From Bradyrhizobium betae (GTDB lineage Bacteria; Pseudomonadota; Alphaproteobacteria; Rhizobiales; Xanthobacteraceae): a stretch of 64,000 nucleotides of DNA. The number at the start of each line of letters is the position of its first letter. Within the stretch, counting starts at the first letter, position 1. Under the pieces are notes generated by a model. The model saw only the letters and a program-made list of their open reading frames with translations, made no database searches and was not told the DNA's origin. The stretch spans positions 62,001-126,000 of the forward strand of contig NZ_MZXW01000024.1 in assembly GCF_004123905.1 (NCBI RefSeq). The letters are read 5' to 3'. Position numbers and translations under genes: made by a program. Positions 54,940 through 63,772 of this stretch are shown here, in pieces.

Positions 54940-55410
54940 TTAGGGCGCAGTCGCCTTGGTTGCGATCGCATGCAGGGCGCCGGTCATTGCGGCAACGGCA
55001 GCCTTGGCCGGCTCGCCAACCCCGTGACGCCCGGCAAGCCAGGCCGGATCATTGTAGGACAGGAAGGTCGCGCCTTGCTCGTCCTGCCAGACCAGCGCCT
55101 TCAGGGGCAAGTCGATGCCGACAGTCTGCGCCTGCTGCATCAACGGTGTGCCGCCCTTGGCGTTGCCGAAGATCAGCAGATCAGTCGGCCGCAACGTCTG
55201 CCCCACGGCCGTGGCGCCCGCGGCATGATCGACACGGGCAAACACGGTGAGGCCCTTCGCCTTCACCTCGGCCTCAAGCCGATTCATGGTGTCTTCGGGC
55301 CCGAAACTGCTCTTGATGGTGATGAGTCCGTCGATGGCCATTGCCTGCGTCTCCCATGAACCTGTCGCTGCAATAAGAGCGAGGATCGTGATCAGTGCCG
55401 AAGACCTCAT
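54940..55410 (-). CDS. DUF302 domain protein
   Basis: This 156-residue protein has a signal peptide (residues ~1-24, cleavage near AMA-ID) and the DUF302 fold (TMNRLEAEVKAKGLTVFARVDHAAGATAVG, RPTDLLIFGNAKGGTPLMQQAQTVGIDLPLKALVWQDEQG). The start is put at ATG 55410; the GTG at 55422 overlaps the soxD stop. DUF302 proteins recur with sulfur-oxidation and redox genes. Its neighbours support a sulfur-related role, but no mechanism is known. Confidence 0.85.
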   Translation of the reverse strand: MRSSALITILALIAATGSWETQAMAIDGLITIKSSFGPEDTMNRLEAEVKAKGLTVFARVDHAAGATAVGQTLRPTDLLIFGNAKGGTPLMQQAQTVGIDLPLKALVWQDEQGATFLSYNDPAWLAGRHGVGEPAKAAVAAMTGALHAIATKATAP

Positions 55411-55418
55411 GACCCCGC

Positions 55419-55964
55419 TCACTTCTTGCGGAACAGTCTGGCGGGATCGAATTCAGGCTCCGGAATGAAGCCGTCGCGATTGGGCATCTTGATTTTCGGC
55501 AAGCTGTCCTTGTCGACCTTGCCGTCCGCGGCAACGATGCCGTTGAGGCTGAGGATGTAGGCGGTGACGGCGTAGGTCTCATCAGTGCTGAGCGAGCCCG
55601 GCGTCGGATACGGCATCGCGCGACGAACATAGTCGAACAAGGTCGTTGCATAGGGCCAGAAGCTGCCGACGGTCTTGACCGGCATGCTGGAGGTGAGCGT
55701 GCCCTGTCCACCGGCGAGGCGATCCTTGATGCCGCCCTGGCCGTTGTCGCCATGACAGGCTGCGCAATTGTTGGCAAAGATCTGCTTGCCCTGCACCGCC
55801 GTACCACTGCCGTCAGGCAAACCCTTGCCGTCAGGACCGACGTCGATGTCCCACAGCTTGATTTCCTCCGGTGTCGCCGGACGGCCGAAATCGAAGGCCA
55901 GTGCGGGTGCTGCGAGTGGGCCGATGGCGAGCACGCCGGCGAGAACCAACTTATGCGAGGACAT
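55419..55964 (-). CDS. soxD: c-type cytochrome subunit (SoxD-like)
   Basis: This 181-residue secreted cytochrome c (signal peptide 1-22, AxA site near ALA-FD) has one haem-binding motif CAACH (near residue 63) with NNCAACHGDNGQGG, and a later Met-ligand candidate. SoxD-like sequence GSFWPYATTLFDYVRRAMPYPTPGSLS follows. The full SoxD usually carries two haems; one is seen here, so the partner may be SorB/SoxD-like. Its start overlaps the soxC 3' end by 14 bases. Confidence 0.85.
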   Translation of the reverse strand: MSSHKLVLAGVLAIGPLAAPALAFDFGRPATPEEIKLWDIDVGPDGKGLPDGSGTAVQGKQIFANNCAACHGDNGQGGIKDRLAGGQGTLTSSMPVKTVGSFWPYATTLFDYVRRAMPYPTPGSLSTDETYAVTAYILSLNGIVAADGKVDKDSLPKIKMPNRDGFIPEPEFDPARLFRKK

Positions 55965-57222
55965 TGCGAACCCTCCCGGCCTCGTCGATGCTCCAGGTCT
56001 GCTGGGCATTGTAGTGAAACAGCGCATTGGTCCCCATCGCGGCGATGAAGGACTGCCGGTCCGGCTGAACATTGCCGTGATCATCGGTCGAGCGGCTCAC
56101 GATCTTCGTCGGCTTGCCATCCCAGACCCAATCCATCTGGAATCGCATCTGCGCCTTGGACAGCACCGGCTGGCTCAATTGCGCCTGTGTCCAGGTCTTG
56201 GCGCCGTCGGTCGAAATATCGACCTTGGCGATCTTGCCATGGCCGCTCCAGGCAAGACCCGAGATGCGGTTATAGCCCGGCTGGATCTGCATCATGCCCG
56301 AGGGCTGGGTGATGACGGAGTTGGTTTCCATCCTCAACTGGAATTGTCGCGCCTTGCCGTCGGCCAGCAGCTGCGTGTAGCGCGCGGTCTCCCAGCGCGT
56401 CATCCAGGGCGCGTTGCCGAATTTGAGGCGGCGCAGCCATTTGATGTTGAGATTGCCCTCGAAACCCGGCATCACCAGCCGCATCGGAAAGCCGTGCGCG
56501 GGCCGCAGCGGCTCGCCGTTCTGCCCATAGGCGACGAAGGCCTCATTCACGATCTCGTCCGTGAGGGGGATGCTGCGGTCGACGCCGGCGCCGTCGCCGC
56601 CCTCCGCGAGCATCCAGCTCGCGTTGCTGTCCTTGCTCACGAGGTCGATCAGGAATTTGAGCGGCACGCCGGTCCACTCATTGGTGCTGACGAGGCCATG
56701 CGTGTTCTGCACGGTGATGTCTGGATCGGCCTTTTTCCAGTTTTCCCATCCGTTGCCGGTGCATTCGATGAACACGATTCGCGTGATCGACGGCATCCGC
56801 TTCAAATCTTCGACGCTGAAGATCAGCGGCTTCTCGACCATGCCATGGATGAGAAGCCGGTGCTGCGCGGGATCGATGTCGGGTACGCCGGAATGGCTGC
56901 GCTCGTAATGCAGGTCGGTCGGCGTGATGTTGCCCACCAGCCTTTGGTGCGGCGTCTTGGAATTGATGGCATCGCCGGGGTCGATGTTGCGCTTCCCCGG
57001 CGTGGATTCGGGGATGCGATCGATCTTGGCGAAACGGGATCGGTCGCTGTGCGCGCTCAGATCGGCGCCGGGCCCGCGATCGGGGACGTCGGCCAGCGTT
57101 TCGGCACCGGCCGCCCCGGTCGCGACCGCGCCAAGAACGCCCGCCGAGAGGCCCCCCACGAAGCCGCGGCGCGAAACATTCGCAGGCCGCGGCAACAGAT
57201 CGTCTGGCGCCTTGAACGACAT
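55951..57222 (-). CDS. soxC: Molybdopterin sulfite dehydrogenase subunit (SoxC)
   Basis: This 423-residue enzyme of the sulfite oxidase fold has a twin-arginine signal (SRRGFVGGLSAGVLGAVATG, residues ~16-37). The Mo-coordinating Cys lies in FIECTGNGWENW (~residue 150), with HGFPMRLVMPGFEGNLNIKWLRRLKFG following. It oxidises sulfite or sulfane sulfur in the periplasm and passes electrons to the cytochrome encoded next. The start is ATG 57222, with GGAG 9 bases upstream; an in-frame start at 57231 is too close to that RBS. Confidence 0.92.
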   Translation of the reverse strand: MSFKAPDDLLPRPANVSRRGFVGGLSAGVLGAVATGAAGAETLADVPDRGPGADLSAHSDRSRFAKIDRIPESTPGKRNIDPGDAINSKTPHQRLVGNITPTDLHYERSHSGVPDIDPAQHRLLIHGMVEKPLIFSVEDLKRMPSITRIVFIECTGNGWENWKKADPDITVQNTHGLVSTNEWTGVPLKFLIDLVSKDSNASWMLAEGGDGAGVDRSIPLTDEIVNEAFVAYGQNGEPLRPAHGFPMRLVMPGFEGNLNIKWLRRLKFGNAPWMTRWETARYTQLLADGKARQFQLRMETNSVITQPSGMMQIQPGYNRISGLAWSGHGKIAKVDISTDGAKTWTQAQLSQPVLSKAQMRFQMDWVWDGKPTKIVSRSTDDHGNVQPDRQSFIAAMGTNALFHYNAQQTWSIDEAGRVRNVLA

Positions 57223-57361
57223 CTGTATCATCTCCCGTTGAAATCGTGCGTTTTGGAAATCGCGGCCGCTTTCGTTGCGCGACATTTAGCGCAGGCCGTG
57301 GAAATTGCTCGTTAGGTTGTGTTAGTAATCATGAGGAGCCATCGAGGCAGGGCTGCTTGCC

Positions 57362-57448
57362 GGTTGACCCGTCGGGCAAAACACCGGAACAATGGCATCA
57401 TCGGCTTCACCGTCATCGAGATCCCGACCCAAGCGACTGCCTGCTTCC
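57362..57448 (+). repeat. TTGACCC-type repeat fused to the GNAT gene start, copy C
   Basis: GGTTGACCCGTCGGGCAAAAC at 57362 is followed by ACCGGAACAATGGCATCATCGGC and runs into the start of the acetyltransferase gene. The same block lies at 58672 before a truncated copy of that gene. The full core is TTGACCCGTCGGGCAAAACA, shared with elements A and B. A TTGACC / GAACAAT pair with a 17-base gap resembles a sigma-70 promoter; that is not shown. Confidence 0.6.
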
Positions 57449-57946
57449 ATGGATCACTTCAGCACGACGAGACTGACCGCCGAGAGGCTGAACGAAAGTC
57501 ACCTCGTCGATCTCGTCGCGTTGCATCTTGATGCAGAGGTGTCCCGCTATCTCGGCGGCGTGCGCCCGGCGGAGACCACGAAGACATATCTCGCGACCAA
57601 CATCGCCCATTGGGATCAGCATGGCTTCGGGCTGTTTGTGCTGCGAACGAAGGACGGCGCCTTCGCCGGACGGGCGGGCGTCCGGCACCTCCTGGTGGAC
57701 GACGTCGACGAGATCGAGATCTTCTACGCGTTCAAGCGCGAATTCTGGGGCCAGGGGCTCGCGAGCGAGATCGCGGACGCGCTGACCGAGATCGGGCTGT
57801 CAAAGCTCGAGCTGCCGTCCCTCATCGGCGTCGTCTACGCCGGCAACGTCGCATCGCGCCGCGTGCTGGAGAAATCGGACTATCTCCTGGAGCGAAACGC
57901 GATCCGCCACGGCAATGACGTCGTGATCTACCGCAAACAACGGTGA
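57449..57946 (+). CDS. GNAT family N-acetyltransferase
   Basis: This 165-residue RimJ/RimL-type acetyltransferase begins MDHFSTTRLTAERLNESHLVDLVALHLDAEVSRYLGG and has the acetyl-CoA-binding loop GQGLASEIADALTEIG near residues 102-118. The start at ATG 57449 fits RimJ/RimL starts; an upstream ATG (57392) lies within the repeat. A partial duplicate of its 5' end and upstream region lies at 58672-58879. The substrate is unknown. Confidence 0.88.
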   Translation: MDHFSTTRLTAERLNESHLVDLVALHLDAEVSRYLGGVRPAETTKTYLATNIAHWDQHGFGLFVLRTKDGAFAGRAGVRHLLVDDVDEIEIFYAFKREFWGQGLASEIADALTEIGLSKLELPSLIGVVYAGNVASRRVLEKSDYLLERNAIRHGNDVVIYRKQR

Positions 57947-57958
57947 AAGACCCGACGC

Positions 57959-58444
57959 TCAGCCGGTGCGCAGCCGGGCGACCGATTGCGGCAGGGAGGC
58001 GAGAAACAGCACCACACAGACGCACAGCAGGACGATGTCCTTGAACAGGAATTCGCCGGTCAGATTCCAGGCCATCGGATCGGTTGAAAGGCTCCACGTG
58101 ACCACGCCCGGCGTCGTGAAGAAGAACGACCACGTGACCGCGAAGGTCACCATGCCCAAGAATGAGCCGAGCGCGGACAGGACCGGGCTGAAGCTGCCTG
58201 CCGCGAGCAGCGCGGCACTAACGAATTCGGCGACACCGAGAAAATACGCCTCTCCCCGCAAGCCGAACACCGACAGCCAGGAGATGAATGGGCTGTTGAT
58301 GATGAACTGGACGATGCCCTGGGCCGATTGCAGCGTGAACTTCTGCATCCCGAACGATATGAATATGATCACCATAACCCAGCGGAGAATGGCGAGCGGA
58401 CGATAAGAACCGCCACCATTCTCAGCGATATTGAACCCTTTCAT
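57959..58444 (-). CDS. DUF417 (RclC/YkgB-like) membrane protein
   Basis: This 161-residue membrane protein has about four helices and the family start region LRWVMVIIFISFGMQKFTLQSAQGI with inner block SPFISWLSVFGLRGEAYFLGVAE. In E. coli RclC is part of the reactive-chlorine response. It is convergent with the acetyltransferase gene (12 bases between stops). Confidence 0.88.
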   Translation of the reverse strand: MKGFNIAENGGGSYRPLAILRWVMVIIFISFGMQKFTLQSAQGIVQFIINSPFISWLSVFGLRGEAYFLGVAEFVSAALLAAGSFSPVLSALGSFLGMVTFAVTWSFFFTTPGVVTWSLSTDPMAWNLTGEFLFKDIVLLCVCVVLFLASLPQSVARLRTG

Positions 58445-58671
58445 ACGACGTGGTCTCCCCGGATTGTTGATCCATTAGCGCGCAAAAATGCGTTAGCTAA
58501 AGGCTGTACGAAGACGAGCTTCGCTCGTTACCTGCATCCGCAGGTTCGTTAGATCACAGCTGCGTGCAATCCGCGTGTCCGCACGAAGCGTCGCCCGTTG
58601 GTGCAATCCGGGATCTCGACGCGGACGATCTCTCGGACTACAGGCTATGCTCCGGAGCTACGGACTGCCCC

Positions 58672-58879
58672 GGTTGACCCGGTGGGCGAGACACCGGCAC
58701 GATGGCATCGTCGGCCTTCAACGCCGTCAGGATCGCGACGAACCCCAGATCGCTGCCAGCTTCCGTGAATCGCTTCAGCACGGAAAGGCTGATCGCCGAG
58801 CGCCTGCACGCAGATCATCTCTCCGACCTCGTCGCGCTGCATCTCGATCCCGAGGTGTCCCGCTGTCTCCGGTCGCGTA
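58672..58879 (+). pseudogene. Truncated duplicate of the GNAT acetyltransferase 5' end with its repeat
   Basis: GGTTGACCC at 58672 begins a stretch parallel to 57362-57557. A start-like GTG at 58765 opens VNRFSTERLIAERLHADHLSDL, matching MDHFSTTRLTAERLNESHL of the intact gene. Identity continues to the codons for EVSRCL, then the frame loses homology (RSRTCARGHTASS...) and the rest of the gene is absent. The divergence (about 70-75% at amino-acid level) suggests an old duplication. The remaining gene-free part of 58445-59124 holds only a possible weak stress promoter (59002). Confidence 0.75.
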
Positions 58880-59124
58880 CGTGCGCCCGAGGTCACACCG
58901 CGTCCAGCGGTGACAGTCCGGTTCGCACGGATGGGACATTCTTCCTGGATTCCCGCATCATTTTTGCAAACGCGGCTCCGGCGGGCCCCTTTCTCCGGAC
59001 GGGAACCCGAGGCGAACCCAAGAGTTCTTTACACAGACCTTTTCGAGCTCGAGTCCCGGTCGCTGGCACCAGGGATCCTTGAGACACACACCAGCCATCG
59101 AGGAAAGAAGTGCAGGGGGGTTCA

Positions 59125-60639
59125 ATGACCGGTACGTCCACGGACGCTCCAGACAGTGGCCCCAAATATCTGCCACGGGTTTCAACCGGCAGTGCCGGCC
59201 TGGATGACATTCTGGGCGGCGGCTTCGACGCCAATCGGATGTATCTGTACGAGGGACGGCCGGGCACCGGCAAAACAACGATCGCGCTGCAATTCCTTCT
59301 CAGTGGCGTGCGTGACGGCGAACGTGTGCTCTATATTTCCCTCTCCGAAACCAAGCGGGAGCTGACCGTGGTGGCCCAGCGGCACGGCTGGTCCCTGGAA
59401 GGCGTCGACATCTTCGAGCTGGTGCCGCCGGAGACGACGCTCGATCCGGACCGCGAGCTCACGGTTTTTCATCCCGCCGAAATGGAGTTGAGCGAAACGA
59501 CCGGCCTGATCTTCAAGGAGGTCGAACGGATCAATCCAACGCGCGTGGTGCTCGACAGTCTGTCCGAGCTTCGTCTGCTTGCCCAGAACCCGCTTCGTTA
59601 CAGGCGGCAGGTGCTGGCCCTGAAGCATTTCTTCACCAACCGCAACTGCACGGTCGTCCTGCTCGACGATCTCTCATCGTCTCAAGACGACCTGCAACTG
59701 CATTCGATCGCGCATGGCGTCGTCATGCTCGAGCAGCTCGCGATCGGTTACGGGGCAGAGCGGCGCCGGATCCGCGTGATCAAGATGCGCGGCATTCGAT
59801 TTCGCGGCGGCTTCCACGATTTTACGATCGAAAGAGGAGGCGTGCGGATCTTCCCCCGGCTCGTCGCGGCCGAGCATCACAAGCCGTTTGCCGGCGAGTT
59901 CACTCCCAGCGGCAACGCCGAGCTGGACCAACTCCTGGGGGGCGGCCTCGAACGCGGTACCAACGCGCTCTTCATCGGCGCGGCCGGCGTGGGCAAATCC
60001 TCGCTCGCGCTCACCTATGCGATAGCGGCCGCGCAACGTGGCGAGCATGCCGCCTTTTTCGCCTTCGACGAAGGACGCGGGACCGTGGAGGCTCGCGCCC
60101 GGGCGCTCGGCCTGCCGCTCGAAAAGTACGCCGATTCCGGGCTTATCCGGTTCCAGCAGATCGATCCGGCCGAGCTGTCGCCGGGTGAGTTCGCGGCAAC
60201 CTTGCGCAGCAGCGTTGAAGTCGACAACGCCCGCGTGGTCATCATCGACAGCCTGAACGGCTACCTGAACGCGATGCCGGACGAGCGGTTTCTCATCCTG
60301 CAAATGCACGAATTGCTGACCTACCTGGCGCAACAGGGCGTGCTCACCATCCTGATCCTCGCCCAGCACGGGCTGGTCGGCCCGATGGAAACGCCGCTCG
60401 ATATCAGCTATTTGAGTGATTCAGTGCTGATGCTCCGCTATTTCGAGTTCGGCGGAACGGTGCGTCGCGCCTTGTCGGTCGTCAAGAAGCGCAGCGGACG
60501 TCACGAACATACCATCCGGGAATTCCGGCTCGGCAGCACCGGTGTCAAAGTCGGACCGCCGCTCAAGGAATTCATGGGCATCTTTTCGGGCAATCCGCGT
60601 TATAGCGGCACGGATATTCCGGAAGAAGCAGCTGGATGA
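59125..60639 (+). CDS. KaiC-family double ATPase
   Basis: This 504-residue RecA-like protein has two KaiC domains. CI: Walker A GRPGTGKTT (residues 44-52) and Walker B VVLDSLSEL (~151-159). CII: Walker A GAAGVGKSS (285-293) and VVIIDSLNGY (~371-380). At the cyanobacterial autophosphorylation pair (Ser431, Thr432) it reads Ser428-Tyr429, so only the Ser may be a phosphosite; the catalytic Glu pair is SE in CI and DE in CII. Its role is unknown; it could be a clock-like timer or a non-clock signalling ATPase. It overlaps the histidine kinase gene by ATGA. No kaiB or kaiA is in view. Confidence 0.9.
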   Translation: MTGTSTDAPDSGPKYLPRVSTGSAGLDDILGGGFDANRMYLYEGRPGTGKTTIALQFLLSGVRDGERVLYISLSETKRELTVVAQRHGWSLEGVDIFELVPPETTLDPDRELTVFHPAEMELSETTGLIFKEVERINPTRVVLDSLSELRLLAQNPLRYRRQVLALKHFFTNRNCTVVLLDDLSSSQDDLQLHSIAHGVVMLEQLAIGYGAERRRIRVIKMRGIRFRGGFHDFTIERGGVRIFPRLVAAEHHKPFAGEFTPSGNAELDQLLGGGLERGTNALFIGAAGVGKSSLALTYAIAAAQRGEHAAFFAFDEGRGTVEARARALGLPLEKYADSGLIRFQQIDPAELSPGEFAATLRSSVEVDNARVVIIDSLNGYLNAMPDERFLILQMHELLTYLAQQGVLTILILAQHGLVGPMETPLDISYLSDSVLMLRYFEFGGTVRRALSVVKKRSGRHEHTIREFRLGSTGVKVGPPLKEFMGIFSGNPRYSGTDIPEEAAG

Positions 60640-62342
60640 GCGCCGATCGGGATCACCGCGTTCTCATCTTTGCGCCGATCGGCCGCGACGGAGCGGCATC
60701 GGCCGAGCTTTTCCGCAGCGCGAATCTGGGGGCGATCAACTGCCGAAGCCTGCCTGAACTCGTCAGCGAGATGACCGCCGGCGTGGGCGCCGTCTTTCTG
60801 GCCGAGGAGGGATTGTTCGGGAAAGACACGGGGCCTCTGGCACAATGGATCGCGAGCCAACCGCCCTGGTCCGACCTTCCGTTTGTCGTTCTCACCAGCC
60901 ATCGCGAGCAGCCGGCCGTCATCGCCTGGCGGCGCGATATTGTCGCGCTGCTCCGCAACGTTTCACTGCTCGAACGGCCGGTTCAACCGATCACGCTGAC
61001 CAGCGCGGTTCAATCAGCGATCCGGGCACGGCGCCGCCAATATGAAATCCGGGCCCTGCTCGCGGCGCGCGAGCAGACTGCGCAGGAGCTCGAGAAACTG
61101 GTGGTCGAGCGGACGCGAGAGCTCGAAGAAGCCAACGAGCAACTTCGCCTCGAAATGAACGAACGCACGCGCGTCGAGGAGACGCTTCGCCAGGCTCAGA
61201 AGATCGAGGCCATCGGCCAGCTCACCGGCGGCGTGGCTCACGACTTCAACAACCTGCTGATGGTCATTTCCGGCGGGCTCGACATGCTCGACCGCCAGAC
61301 GGATCCAAACCGCCGCCGGCGTCTGATGGACGGGATGATCCGGGCTGCGCAGCGCGGCGCCAGCCTGACGAAGCAGTTGCTGGCCTTCTCGCGCCGGCAG
61401 AAGCTCCGGCCGGAGCCGGTCGACGTCGCCGCCCAGATCGGCGGCATGCGGGAACTGCTCGATCGCAGCCTGCGGGGCGACGTCCACGTCGAATTCGATT
61501 TTCCGGACTCACTATGGCCGGTGGAGGTCGATCCCGGCGAGCTCGAGCTCGTCATTCTCAACCTGGCTGTCAACGCCCGCGACGCCATGCCGAACGGCGG
61601 GACGATCGTCGTGCGCGGGGAAAATCTTCCCGGTCTGAACGACGATGAGGTTGCAGGCGACTATGTACGTCTGTCCGTCGTCGACACGGGCGTCGGCATG
61701 GCTCCGGAGATCCAGTCGCGCGTATTCGAGCCTTTCTTCACGACCAAGGACGTCGGCAAGGGGTCCGGACTTGGGCTCGCGCAGGTCCACGGATTCGCCA
61801 CCCAGTCCCGGGGCACGGTCCGAATCCAATCGGAGGTCGGCCGAGGCACCAGCATCGAGCTGTACCTGCCGCGATCGTCTGGTGTTCCTTCAAAAGAGCG
61901 ACATCTCGTCGACCTTACCCGGGTGCGGCCGAAGAAGAGCAGTCATGGCCGAATTCTCCTGGTCGAAGACGATGACGAGGTGGCCGCCCTTGTCGGCGAG
62001 ATGCTCGGCCAGCTCGGTTACGAAGTCACGCGCGCCGCCAGCGCCGCGGCGGCTCTCGGCGCCTTGGCCGATGGCCGCTCCGTCGATCTGATCTTCTCGG
62101 ACATCATGATGCCGGGCGGCATGAACGGCGTCGAGCTCGCGCGGGAGATCAGGAAGAGACGAAGCGACATACCGGTGCTGCTGACCAGCGGATACGCCGA
62201 AGCCTCGGTCCACGAGGCGCAGATGGCGGGTGTTCAGATTCTGGCGAAACCCTACCACATCGACGAGCTGGCCGCGGCGCTGAGCACGGCAAAGTCGGGG
62301 CTTCGGCTTGACGCGGAAGCCAAACGCTCCAGTTCCTGCTGA
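60636..62342 (+). CDS. Hybrid sensor histidine kinase with C-terminal receiver
   Basis: This 568-residue cytoplasmic kinase has: a receiver-like N-terminal region without the phospho-acceptor Asp (~1-125); a coiled coil (~130-190); HisKA with the phospho-His in GGVAHDFNNLLMV (His202); HATPase_c (~300-415: NLAVNARDAMPNGG, GVGMAPEI, KGSGLGLAQVHGF); and a C-terminal REC with Asp in DLIFSDIMMPGG (~488). There is no transmembrane helix, so the input is probably cytoplasmic, perhaps KaiC. It is translationally coupled to kaiC (ATGA overlap). Confidence 0.92.
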   Translation: MSADRDHRVLIFAPIGRDGAASAELFRSANLGAINCRSLPELVSEMTAGVGAVFLAEEGLFGKDTGPLAQWIASQPPWSDLPFVVLTSHREQPAVIAWRRDIVALLRNVSLLERPVQPITLTSAVQSAIRARRRQYEIRALLAAREQTAQELEKLVVERTRELEEANEQLRLEMNERTRVEETLRQAQKIEAIGQLTGGVAHDFNNLLMVISGGLDMLDRQTDPNRRRRLMDGMIRAAQRGASLTKQLLAFSRRQKLRPEPVDVAAQIGGMRELLDRSLRGDVHVEFDFPDSLWPVEVDPGELELVILNLAVNARDAMPNGGTIVVRGENLPGLNDDEVAGDYVRLSVVDTGVGMAPEIQSRVFEPFFTTKDVGKGSGLGLAQVHGFATQSRGTVRIQSEVGRGTSIELYLPRSSGVPSKERHLVDLTRVRPKKSSHGRILLVEDDDEVAALVGEMLGQLGYEVTRAASAAAALGALADGRSVDLIFSDIMMPGGMNGVELAREIRKRRSDIPVLLTSGYAEASVHEAQMAGVQILAKPYHIDELAAALSTAKSGLRLDAEAKRSSSC

Positions 62343-62380
62343 CGTCGCAAGCTTCTGCATCGCCGGCGGTTGATGGATGC

Positions 62381-62614
62381 CTATCGGAAATACCCCAGCA
62401 CGAGATCGAGGTCCGCATTGCCGGCGGCCGTGCCGTTCAGCTCCGCGTCGATGACGCGGCGGCAGGCTTCGATCGCGGCGTGGTCGCCGAGATCGTTGGC
62501 GGCCTCCAGCACGAGCCAGGCGACGTCGACGGAAGCCTTCTCGGAAGCCGATCCGCCCGTCTCGGCGTTGAGGCTTTTGTTCTTGCGAATTGCGGTGCCG
62601 AATTGAGGCAACAT
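62381..62614 (-). CDS. Small hypothetical protein downstream of DUF2336
   Basis: This 77-residue protein starts MLPQFGTAIRKNKSLNAETG and has a helical middle with VAWLVLEAANDLGDHAAIEACRRVIDAEL. AGAGGGGAG precedes ATG 62614 at good spacing. It follows the DUF2336 gene by 33 bases on the same strand, suggesting a shared transcript. It is not a KaiB (no thioredoxin-like LYVAG start). No family was recognised. Confidence 0.65.
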   Translation of the reverse strand: MLPQFGTAIRKNKSLNAETGGSASEKASVDVAWLVLEAANDLGDHAAIEACRRVIDAELNGTAAGNADLDLVLGYFR

Positions 62615-62647
62615 GGCAAATACTCCCCTCTCGCTCAGTGCAACTGC

Positions 62648-63772
62648 TTAGTGCACCTGGAGCTCGGGCTGACGGCCCGTGGTGGAATCGGCACCCGCGC
62701 CGGTCTTGCGCGACTGGTAGAACTTCAAGACACTGCGCGAGGTCTCGGTCTTGAGCTTGCCGAAATCGCGTTCGTTGTCGTGGAGTTCACGCGCCGTGAT
62801 CAGATGATCCTTGGCCCCGAGGAACAGCAGCGACATGGTCGTGTCCCAGGAGAAGTCGAGCGCCTTGCACAGCACCAGAAGTATCTCGCGGTTGCGGTCC
62901 ATCATCGCGCGCTCGATCACGTCGACCGGCAGCGCCGACAGCAGCGACAGGCCGATCTGCACCTCGTCGAAGCGATGCTGGCGCGCATAGTTCGAGATCG
63001 AGTCCTGGTTGAGGTTGCCCTGGCGGTATTGCGTCGTCACCACGCGCTTGGCGACGAAATAGCTGCGCGACGAGGGACCGAACTTGGACTGCAGATCGCC
63101 GGTGACCTCGGTCACCGAACTCTGGATCTGCGCCATCATCTCGGGCCGCTCGCTCTCGAGCCGGCGACGGACGTCTTCCGACGCTTTCGAGATGAGCTGC
63201 TGGAAGACGTGGCGCGGCACGTCTTTGCGGAGGCCAAGCTGCTCGGCGAGAATCGAATCGCCCTCGGCGCGACGGACCATGTGCAGCAGACCCGAACCGG
63301 AGAAGCGCGCGCCCTCGTTTTTCGCGACTGACGTCACGACCTCCTGGTCGCCGCGCTTGACCAGCACGTCGGTAACGGCCTCGCCGATCGACTGGCGCTG
63401 GGAGATCGCGAGCAGGTGCGCCTGGCCCTTGGTCAGGGCGCTCTCGACCAGCATCTTCTCGTCGATACGATTGGAGTCGCGCAGCACCGGGCCGGCGACG
63501 GCGATCTCGTCGTCGAGGGCGAGTTTTGCGATGACGTTGAGCGGGGCGTGATCGCACGCCGACATCACGTCCGAGAGCTGCGCCCGCGCGGCGACCTCGA
63601 TCTCATCGGCGAGCTTGCCGATGACCTCGCCGAACATGCTGATCTCGTCGTCGCTGTAGCGGCCGGTGATCAGAATGTCAGTCGCATGCCACAACGCCCG
63701 CGTCCGGCTTTCGTCGGTGCCGCGCGCGATCGCGTCGTCCAGATCCTGTAGAAGCGTTTTCGCCCCGTTCAT
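62648..63772 (-). CDS. DUF2336 domain protein (copy B)
   Basis: This 374-residue helical protein is a paralogue of 19554-20663. Corresponding blocks are ALWHATDILITGRYSDDEIS, VLRDSNRIDEKMLVESALTK and the late ALPVDVIERAMMDR. ATG 63772 (MNGAKTLL) was chosen; a GTG at 63781 is in frame. Its transcript runs towards the histidine kinase and may form a unit with the small gene at 62381. No biochemical role is known for the family. Confidence 0.85.
   Translation of the reverse strand: MNGAKTLLQDLDDAIARGTDESRTRALWHATDILITGRYSDDEISMFGEVIGKLADEIEVAARAQLSDVMSACDHAPLNVIAKLALDDEIAVAGPVLRDSNRIDEKMLVESALTKGQAHLLAISQRQSIGEAVTDVLVKRGDQEVVTSVAKNEGARFSGSGLLHMVRRAEGDSILAEQLGLRKDVPRHVFQQLISKASEDVRRRLESERPEMMAQIQSSVTEVTGDLQSKFGPSSRSYFVAKRVVTTQYRQGNLNQDSISNYARQHRFDEVQIGLSLLSALPVDVIERAMMDRNREILLVLCKALDFSWDTTMSLLFLGAKDHLITARELHDNERDFGKLKTETSRSVLKFYQSRKTGAGADSTTGRQPELQVH

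Noticed and set aside
62381..62614. Small gene beside the KaiC-kinase pair considered as kaiB
   Set aside because: It lacks the thioredoxin-like KaiB start and core residues and is on the opposite strand, co-oriented with DUF2336.
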